Translations under genes and position numbers: made by a program
Shown: positions 55,156 to 64,000 of the stretch, one piece after another
Layout of the letters: each line of letters begins with the position of its first letter
Numbering within the stretch: the first letter of the stretch is position 1
NCBI GenBank assembly: GCA_020284085.1
Contig: JACEVL010000672.1
Coordinates: 124,001 to 188,000, forward strand
Source: Aporrectodea caliginosa
Lineage: Eukaryota > Annelida > Clitellata > Crassiclitellata > Lumbricidae
Reading direction: 5' to 3'
Length of the DNA: 64,000 nt
The notes under the pieces: generated by a model
Database searches by the model: none
The model's input: the letters and a program-made list of their open reading frames with translations, nothing else
What the model was told of the DNA's origin: nothing

Positions 55156-56080
55156 TAAGGGCATTTTTGTATAACTCTTGCGTAAATACATGTTAGTTTT
55201 GACACAACTATGTTTTTCTCACTTTATGTGAACGAAAACACGGAAATTCGCCCGTTTTTCCATTGAAAATAGGTCAATATCAAAATTTGAATGTCGTTGT
55301 CACAAAAATAATTTTAAAGGGAATAACAGTCATTTTCTATACCTTTTAGGCACAAACATGTAGGAAATAGGTCTAACACTTACTACCCAGGAACATAGTT
55401 GACCCTAAATGCACTGTTCAGAAAAATTGTCTGCAAATCGACCCTACATGTACGTTTCAATTGTCCATTAACCCACCCTAGGTTTCATTTTGTCCATAAA
55501 TCTGCAATTCGACACCGTCAAATTCATATGCAGGGACGTGGCCTCTTTCTGTCCCTTAGGCTATATATAGCAGTTACAGTTGTTCGAGATATAGGCCTAT
55601 CGAAATACAAGTTAATTGTTACGGTATCGACGTTGTTATTGACGAATTTGCTAGTGTTTTTATCTGGTTGATGTTAACTGTTATTAGGCCTAAACCGGTG
55701 AAAGTGAATGTAGCAGTAAGAAGGGAGTAAGATTACTTACCGAAGAAGGCATCTTTTGTCCTTTCGTTCATGTCCGCAAAGAAACTTTTCGCGTAGCCTA
55801 AATGACTTAATTTAGGGCCTATATAACAAAATCACTGCGTGGGCCGACTAGCCTAATATCCTATAGGCCTAACGCAGGCCTATACTTGGACCGTTACTCA
55901 GAAATGTGTATTAGTCTGTTAATAAAAGCTGTCTGTGCAGATGCTTGTTTAGGGAGGCATCAGTTGCGTAGATCCGCTTTGAAATTTGCTGACATTTAAC
56001 TGCCTGTCCAGTACTTGTTTATCGAAGCATCTGCGTGCGAGATTAGTTGCGTATATCCGCTTTGGGATTAGGGTCTACGC
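55156..56080. other. Non-coding part of the duplicated block (copy 2)
   Basis: Near-identical to 19,261-20,213; no gene. It ends with GTCTACGC at 56,073-56,080, the left target copy of the next insertion. Confidence 0.6.
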
Positions 56081-56274
56081 CAGTGCTGTCCAACTCGCGG
56101 CCCGCGGGCTGATTCTAAGTGGCCCGCCCGAGCTCACTAAATACTTGCAATTTCTGTAAAGAAGAAGTAAAAGACAGTCACTGCCCTACTTGCATAGCTA
56201 TTCGTGCTTGAGCATTTATGTTTTGTTACTGAACTATTGTAAAGGACGACACACACATTCCAAAAATACAATAA

Positions 56275-56450
56275 GGATCCTGAGTGGCCGAGTGGGTTGG
56301 TGCCCGCTCTCCGCGCCGGCGCCCCGGGTTCGCTTCCCGGTCGGGTCGGTTTATCAGAGATTAATGTCTCGGATCTTTACTGCGGGTGGCTCTGGTCGCA
56401 TTATAAACGTGGAGTACAATACAACACACAATACAACACATCACAATACA
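56275..56450 (+). mobile_element. tRNA-derived SINE, type 1
   Basis: Head GGATCCTGAGTGGCCGAGTGGG with a clear A box and, here, an intact GGGTTCGCTTCCC B-box region; the tail is of AATACAACAC type. A second SINE follows at once, the same arrangement as at 9,655. Confidence 0.85.
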
Positions 56451-56454
56451 ACTG

Positions 56455-56695
56455 GGGCGCGGTGGTGTAGGGGTATGTTCGGTGCCTTGCAGCTGGAGGG
56501 TTGCGGGTTCGGATCCACCTCAAAGTCGCCGCGTAGGGACCCTGGGCAAGTCCTTCACTCGCAATTTGCTCATGCGCTTCGGCGTGAAACTCCGATTCAG
56601 CGTTCGCGCAGTAGTCGGGAGCGCCTCTGAATGGGAAATCTGGTTGGGGCGCTATAACAAGTGTTCAAATACAATACAATACAATACAATATTCA
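56455..56695 (+). mobile_element. tRNA-derived SINE, type 2, (AATAC)n tail
   Basis: A box TGGTGTAGGGG and B box GGTTCGGATCC; the body matches 9,844-10,088 closely and ends in TACAA repeats. Confidence 0.9.
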
Positions 56696-57040
56696 TTATT
56701 ATTATTCCACAATTAATTTTAATATGGTTAATAATTTCCAATAAATTTAGTCGTTGCTTTTGAGTTTAATGGTGCGGCCCTCGGCTTCAAGAATAACTTC
56801 TTTGGTGGCCCGCAGGGTCAAAAAGGTTGGACAGTACTGGTCTACGCTATACCTCCCTAATCCTGCAATGGCAGGGACTAGGGTTCGGTGGCCGGCTTGC
56901 AGCCAAAAATCGTAATCTCCAAACTTCTAAAGTGCCTCTCGAAAGCCAAGCGCAGGGCACCGGCTTATTCACGAGCCTACGACTAGTCGGGAGGATTGTT
57001 CATAAGAGTAGTCAGAGGATCAGAAGGGGCAGAGTAGCTG

Positions 57041-57440
57041 TTAAGGTGGGTAACGTTTAGGTTGAAAATTGGAAGGTAGAGGATCGGGTGGGTCGGAGGT
57101 AAAGTTCGTGAAAAGGAGAGACTTTAGTTTCGAGTGAAAAGCCTTGGGGTGATAGACAGCGGAGCCTGAGGAAGCCGATGGTGGGTGATTGCAGGAACCC
57201 TCTAAAGTGCGGCAATCAGGAGGCAGAACGTTCCAGAGACGTGGTGCAGTGTTGGAGTGTTGGATATGGCTCGGTTGCACAACTTGTGATGAGTAGTGAC
57301 TGGGGGTCGAGAAAGAGTGAGAACGGAGGATGATCGGGTAGAGCAGGTTGGCCGGATGGTGAAGAGTTCATGAAGATATTCGTGTTGTAGGCAATTATAG
57401 GTTAGTGATAGAACTTTGAAGTGGACTTGCTCTGGCATTT
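57041..57440 (-). pseudogene. L2-like LINE C-terminal fragment (duplication copy 2)
   Basis: Twin of 20,408-20,823: MPEQVHFKVLSLTYNCLQHE and APRLWNVLPPDCRTLEGS on the minus strand. A 9-10 bp deletion relative to copy 1 lies near 57,195. Dead. Confidence 0.85.
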
Positions 57441-57479
57441 TTAACCAATGGAGTGATTTGAGGATGGGAGTGCAACCTT

Positions 57480-57692
57480 CGCATGATGCGGATGGGAGGG
57501 TTGCGGGTTCGAATCCACCTCCTGCCGCCGCGTAGGGACCCTGGGCAAGTCCTTCACTCGCAATTGCTCATGCGCTTCGGCGTGAAACTACGATTCAGTG
57601 TCCGCGCTGTAGTCGGGAGCGCCTCTGAGTAGAAATCTTGAAGGGGAGCTATATAAATATCTGAAATGAATGAATGAATGATGTTTGGGGGT
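57480..57692 (+). mobile_element. SINE type 2 variant, GAATGAAT tail (copy 2)
   Basis: Same SINE as at 21,930 without the hAT-like insertion; B box GGTTCGAATCC and tail ATCTGAAATGAATGAATGAA. Confidence 0.85.
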
Positions 57693-57789
57693 TCTGGTGA
57701 CAAAGAAGAGGATTATTACATTAAACAAAACCTCGTAGCATAAGTTTTCTGATTGGCTTTTCTGGTGCTAACCCTTCTTAAACATGATA

Positions 57790-57890
<101 letters not shown>

Positions 57891-58061
57891 TAGTAATTAC
57901 GGGCCTCGTCAACATCCTTTTAGCAGGAAAGTGTCCGACAGAAATTCGCCCAGTCTTGTTTGGCGGCACCCTCTTTGCTCTTTGAAAGAAAACGGGAGGT
58001 CTACGTCCAATAGCCATAGGTTACTACTGGCGTAGACTGACATCTAAATGCGCCAACAGAT

Positions 58062-58690
58062 ATGCGAGCGACCAAGCAGCAGCTTACCTATCACCAAAAC
58101 AGCTGGGTGTGGGAGTGCCAGGCGGATGCGAGGCAGCAGTACATGCAACCCGGAGATTTCTATCTAACATGGACGACGACCACATTGTGGTTAAACTCGA
58201 TCTCTCCAACGCCTTCAACAGCCTCTACCGAGATTGTATGCTAGCATCTGTTATCGAGATTCTACCCGACCTAGCTCCTTACTGCTTCCAGGCCTACGCT
58301 GAATAGTCAACACTCAAATTCGGTGGCTACAAGGTTCAATCTCGGGTTGGTATTCAGCAAGGAGATCCGCTGGGACCTTTGTTGTTTTGCCTGCCGCTAC
58401 AGCCAATCCTACTTCAGATGGGCTCGCCATTATCATTCGGCTACCTTGACGATCTCACCCTCGGCGGAAAGGCGGAGACGGTGGCAGCCGATGTCGAGTT
58501 CATCGAGAGAGCATGCTCTACTATGGGCCTGGCGCTAAACCGATCTAAATGTGAGGTGATTTCCATCGAAAGTAAAAACATTGGCTATGACTCTTTAAGA
58601 GAGTTCAGACCAATCGATGTGGAAGAAGCCCAGCTGCTCGGCGCCCCACTTTCATCGGAAAAGCGCTGCAACAATGTCTGAAAGCCCGAA
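58062..58690 (+). pseudogene. Non-LTR reverse-transcriptase fragment with YLDD
   Basis: The plus strand encodes GVPGGCEAAVHATRRFL, DDHIVVKLDLSNAFNSLYRD, then past a stop near 58,305 VGIQQGDPLGPLLFCLPLQP and SFGYLDDLTLGGKAETVAAD, LALNRSKCEVIS. The catalytic box is YLDD instead of the FADD/YADD of other LINEs here and the fingers read LDLSNAFNS, so it is a different clade; I do not name it. It ends in multiple stops near 58,680. No endonuclease or tail is visible. Confidence 0.85.
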
Positions 58691-60451
58691 CCAGAGAACT
58701 GGAGGAAAGCCTGAGCAAATTAACTCTTATAGCCAGGCAGGATGCCCTTTTAATTCTGAGGAGTTCACTGGGTGCGCCAAAATGATTTACATCCTCCGAT
58801 GCCATCCTTGTGACAGTTACCCCGAGTTGGAAACTTACGACGTGACACTTATAACGATGCTGTTAAAGTTGAAATGTTTTAGCAACTAAAGTTTGTTCCA
58901 CGTTTATTTCTCGTAGTTAACCAGTAACGACTCTGAGAAATGTGACAGCTGAGGGTGGAAGATAGATCCGCAATAAATTGGCCACAACATAGTGAACGGT
59001 CGAAATATTTATCTCCCGAATAGGCACCACATAAATAAACTCCTCTTGTATGAATATACTGTATTGTATTTGGGTTTGTGTTTTATTTCGCTTCATTTTT
59101 ATTGATTGATACTGTTTATTAAAAAACAACACTATTCACAAATCAAATTATGACCATTTCTCCTATTATATAGCCTAATAACAAAGGTTCTACATTCGTC
59201 TGCACCCGATCGATTATACAGTTAGAACACCGTGAACGATGCACTTACCTAAACAGACCTATTGTACTTTGATGGAACAACCAGTAGAAAAAACTCAAGA
59301 CCTTATCCCCCCATCTAAACTTAGTAGGCCTATAATAATGAAAGTCATGAAACTGCCAATGCAAATATTAGTACTGAAAATGAAAACGCTGATGTACCGC
59401 CGTTTCGTCAGTCTCTCGATGATAATGAGGATAATGAAAGTGCTGTAACAAGTATAATTCAAGAAACTGAAAGTAAACAGACTGAATGACCACTGCTTCA
59501 AAATCCACAGCCCGAGGTAGGGTTAAGAGCGGAGAGACGTCGAGGAAGCTGAGATAAGCCGTCTGATAAGATCAGAGGTAGCGTGGAACTTGACACAAAA
59601 GCGTTTTACAGGTAAGAAAGAGAATTTTAAACTGAAGCTCAGCAGTTAAGGGAAGATAAAGAGGGTGTTCAGTCATAAAATATAGAAATGTAAAATCCAT
59701 GTACAGCTGAGGGCGGAAGATAGATCCGCAGTAAATTGGCGACAACATGGTGAAATGTCAACCGAATAGTTAGTCATCTGCTAGCCTTTAAAACTACTAG
59801 TTTCAAACAACTTGGTTGCCATTGTCTTAGGCCATTAGAAACTACAATAGATTGCCATTGGCGATTACGACGTCTAATAGGTTGCCGAGGTCATTAAATG
59901 TCGAATACACGACCATAAGAAAGATGTTGAAAGGCGCGACAGTCGTTGAGCAAGAAAGAGAGACTTTATTAGATCGTGTAGGCCTCAATAATGAATCGTA
60001 TTCAACGTAGGCACGAGTAGTTGATTCACAAAAATAAATAATTAGGCTACATGACTTAACGTTAATAAGCTCGACACTTGGTTCGCGTCCTACTTTCAAG
60101 TCTTAATATCCCAATTCTTTTTAAAAATTGCAACAAATGTCTGGAAATCTGTCGAAGTCATGCTGTGTTTTAAATAGGCCTACTCGCAAAATTATTTTAA
60201 TATGAAATCGATACGATAGTTTAGTGCAGTTTAAACTTCTTATTTCCAAATTGCAATAGCCTAGCCTACTGTATCAAGATTGAATGTGACACATCTTATA
60301 ATATACACTCCTTGGTCACGCAAAAAGCACAGAGCAATGTCGTCACTACTTTCAGCGATTTAGACTAGTCTACCTGGTAAGGTTTCAATTCTACTGTTTA
60401 ATAATAATTAATTAATAGTAATCGTCGATAATTGATAATTTTCAATTGCTT
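58691..60451. other. No recognisable gene
   Basis: Two direct copies of about 65 bp (CAGCTGAGGG-GGAAGATAGATCCGC) lie at about 58,948 and 59,703, perhaps remnants of a retroelement or a local duplication. No coding region recognised. Confidence 0.5.
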
Positions 60452-60905
60452 GGTAATCCCGTAGTTTAGGTTGGTAAATTATTTGAATATCTTCAATACC
60501 GAACTTCATGTTGGTAAGTAAGCAATCTACCTATGTCCATGATAACTATCGTCAATCCCGCTTCCATTTCATCGAGAATTTTTTAATCAATCCAGCTTCC
60601 ATTTCATGATAAAAAAATTAGCCAACTTCTATTTTACCCAACAAATATTTTTCATCAATGGAACTTTTATTTAAGCAGAGAGCTATTCTCATGGGTCCAG
60701 CTTCTCCTTACGGAAACAATTATTTTCATCATTCCAGCTTCCATTGCATCAAAAACTTAGTTTAATCAATCCAGCTTCTATTTAAAGACAGAAATGGTTT
60801 CATCAATCCCACTTCCAGTTAGTGAAACAATTTTTTCGCTTAATCCAGCTTCCATTTTAATTTTACGATATAAAATAATTTACCAACCTAAACTACGGGA
60901 TTACC
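60452..60905. mobile_element. 454-bp MITE with internal 36-bp-type repeats
   Basis: Perfect-looking inverted termini GGTAATCCCGTAGTTTAGGT with continuation TGGTAAATTATT on both ends. GCTT occurs on both sides and may be a 4-bp target duplication. The interior repeats ATCAATCCAGCTTCCATTT, the complement of the unit at 1,427-1,830. Confidence 0.85.
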
Positions 60906-62033
60906 GCTTTTCCGTTTCAGTAGAGCGTCCAATTACAAAAACTATACAATTACCCGCGCCAGCTAGGCCTACTGTAGGGGAGACTGGGGTTGAATGTAAC
61001 AAATTTCGAATTTCACATGTTTTCGGGTATTTATAACAAGGATAACTGTAATCTTTTTACGTCAAACTATAGCCTAATATGTTGGCTATATAATGGAAAA
61101 GTATCAAATGGTTTGCTTATCAAATACAGCCGAGACCATCAAAATAATGAGCATCGCCGGGTGTTACTTGTTACCCCACTAACGGGGTAAGTTGTAACAT
61201 GAGCAGGGGCATGTTGTAACAATATTCGGAATGAAAGTTTTAAAAATCTAATTTGATTCTGTGACAAATTGTAACAGGAAAAGTGTTGTAGTTAAATCTT
61301 AAAACTAATCCACCATGTTAGATGTGTTCGTTGCACAGTGTTGGACACTTTAGTAGGCCATAGTTTCTTGTAAATAAAGTTAAATTTTGCAAATAACGGC
61401 TGTTGCAAGTTACTCCGTTGTAACGTAAACATGAAAAAACAGAAACATAGCCAGGTTGCGACATTGTCAGTTATTGTTGAAGTGTTCAGTATCCAATTAG
61501 GCCTAGACCTAGGCCTACTGCAGCCTAGTCTATATAGGAGCGTCTTTTAGAGATGCTACTTGCAATAATCACAAACGTACGAGTCTGGACGATCTGCATC
61601 AGTGCATGCTTTAACCATAATAAAAAAATACGCGCTCTGGATTGAATGCATTTTGAAAAATTAGTCTTCTTGGGAGTAAAAGTTGGGCCCAATTACCGCT
61701 AATAAACTTTTATCCACTCACTTTACAGCGCGCATGGCCTGAATAGGCAGCCAATAAGGATCCTAACTAAGAAAATCGGCGAATACCTGTAACTCAAAAC
61801 CATCATAATATGCACAGTCAGTTCTCAGCTTTCAAGGCAAAACTGTGATCCATGTATTGTACATAATTATTATTTGTGTACTAGTTACAGAAACAGCTTT
61901 GAAACATAATTAAACGCAATAAAGAGATAAAACAGCGACTGTTGATGGATTAAGAACAATTGAGCAAAAGAAACCACTCATGGTAACTATGATCTTAAAA
62001 ATCCGCAATTAACTCATTACTATATGATGCACC
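60906..62033. other. Gene-free stretch with GTTGTAAC motifs
   Basis: GGGGTTGAATGTAACA near 60,985, GGGGTAAGTTGTAACA near 61,183 and related motifs recall MITE ends. The complement of the first appears at 63,730. No coding region recognised. Confidence 0.5.
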
Positions 62034-62376
62034 ATAAGCGCCGACTCCTTGGGAGCCTTGGGTGCCAATGCACCCAGAGAGAAAGTTCAGTGGGTGCCTG
62101 GCTCCCAGGAGAATTCAGACCTTAAAATCAAATCTTTTACATTATGATACAGTAATCTCCCAAGTTGTGAAGCAGTACAGCACATGTTGCAAATACCCAA
62201 CATTGCATGATCTCACAATAGTGAGTTTCAAATACTTTTTCTAACCACGTAACCTTGATTTCTTTTCCCAAAATGCACTAAAAGTCACCTTTGGCAATGT
62301 AGAATATAAAAAATGTTCGCGGGTACTGCGTGGGGTAGTGGCACCCAGACACAAAACCAAAAGTCGGCACCTATGT
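62034..62376. mobile_element. hAT-type MITE with CATAGGTGCCGACT-like ends
   Basis: GATGCACC flanks it at 62,026-62,033 and 62,377-62,384. The inverted ends share GCCGACT and TGGGTGCC (left ATAAGCGCCGACTCC; from the right ACATAGGTGCCGACTT). 343 bp, no transposase. Confidence 0.8.
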
Positions 62377-62709
62377 GATGCACCTCGAATCATGAACTTC
62401 AAAACACTCGAATATCAATGAAACTAAAACTCCGATTCATGTACACACATTATGCCTGATAATGTACATCATACTTACTAAAACAGTCCTGAAACGCCGC
62501 ACCTGTTAGCAATGAACATATAAAACAGCAACTGTATAGATTGGAATAAGAAGAGCAATAATTGAGCAAACGGCAAACGTAGTAGATGCGTATAACTTCT
62601 TCGAACAGCACTTAACTGTAGGATTAACTTTGAACGAATGCGATTTACAGGCGATGGATGGCAGCAGGATAGACGGATAGATGCAGTTGTGATGATCTCT
62701 TGTTCCTCC

Positions 62710-64000
<1,291 letters not shown>

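Larger units (their letters stand above)
56081..56839. mobile_element. hAT-type non-autonomous element with nested SINEs
   Basis: GTCTACGC precedes (56,073-56,080) and follows (56,840-56,847) it, and occurs only once at the matching place in copy 1 (20,206-20,213). Termini are inverted: CAGTGCTGTCCAAC and, from the right, CAGTACTGTCCAAC, followed by GCGGCCCGCGGGC-like sequence. The 759 bp contain two tRNA-derived SINEs and no transposase. Confidence 0.96.

Noticed and set aside
58948..59770. Direct 65-bp repeats as possible LTRs
   Set aside because: Too short, no TG...CA ends, no primer-binding site and no retroviral-type genes between them.

Overview
This is animal nuclear DNA, almost certainly from a marine invertebrate deuterostome; I lean towards an echinoderm. 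The evidence is spliced exons with GT-AG borders, long introns, galectin and ZCCHC24-type genes, several non-LTR retrotransposon families, tRNA-derived SINEs, many terminal-inverted-repeat elements, and the palindrome TAGGCCTA in dozens of places. The species cannot be fixed from sequence alone. Only two genuine host gene families are recognisable; most of the rest is mobile-element debris.

Layout. 1-8.3 kb: repeats, two inverted-repeat elements and a complete-ended piggyBac relic inserted in a LINE 3' end. 8.9-18.6 kb: a plus-strand galectin array with exon pairs at 8,898/11,370 and 17,263/18,432; the last exon is cut short and finished by transposon sequence. 18.5-22.3 kb: copy 1 of a segmental duplication; copy 2 is at 54.4-57.9 kb. 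22.3-24.5 kb: small elements, a YqaJ-like pseudogene and LINE scraps. 24.7-50.9 kb: a minus-strand galectin array with three exon pairs, read 50,909/48,028, 41,972/40,826 and 32,315/24,834, the last ending in a stop codon. 52-58.7 kb: inverted-repeat elements, the second duplication copy and a reverse-transcriptase relic. 62.7-63.5 kb: an intact minus-strand ZCCHC24-like open reading frame.

The two galectin arrays converge. Each carbohydrate-recognition domain is built from a 205-211 bp exon (HxNPR...VxN...WxxExR) and a 135 bp exon. Units repeat every 8-10 kb and carry the same fossil repeats in the same order: an L2-like reverse-transcriptase fragment, a Ty3/Gypsy RNase H fragment, an AAGTACTTG-rich tract and a degenerate 39-bp tandem repeat. 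The arrays therefore grew by duplication after those elements were already dead. The short N-terminal exon expected for each domain was not securely found; a block conserved in every unit is a weak candidate.

Mobile-element history is unusually legible. At least seven non-autonomous DNA elements have 8-bp (one 9-bp) target duplications, a piggyBac relic has TTAA on both sides, two hAT-like insertions differ between the duplication copies, and two SINE types share 3' tails with LINEs in the same window. I found no CRISPR array, rRNA, functional tRNA or prokaryote-like system.
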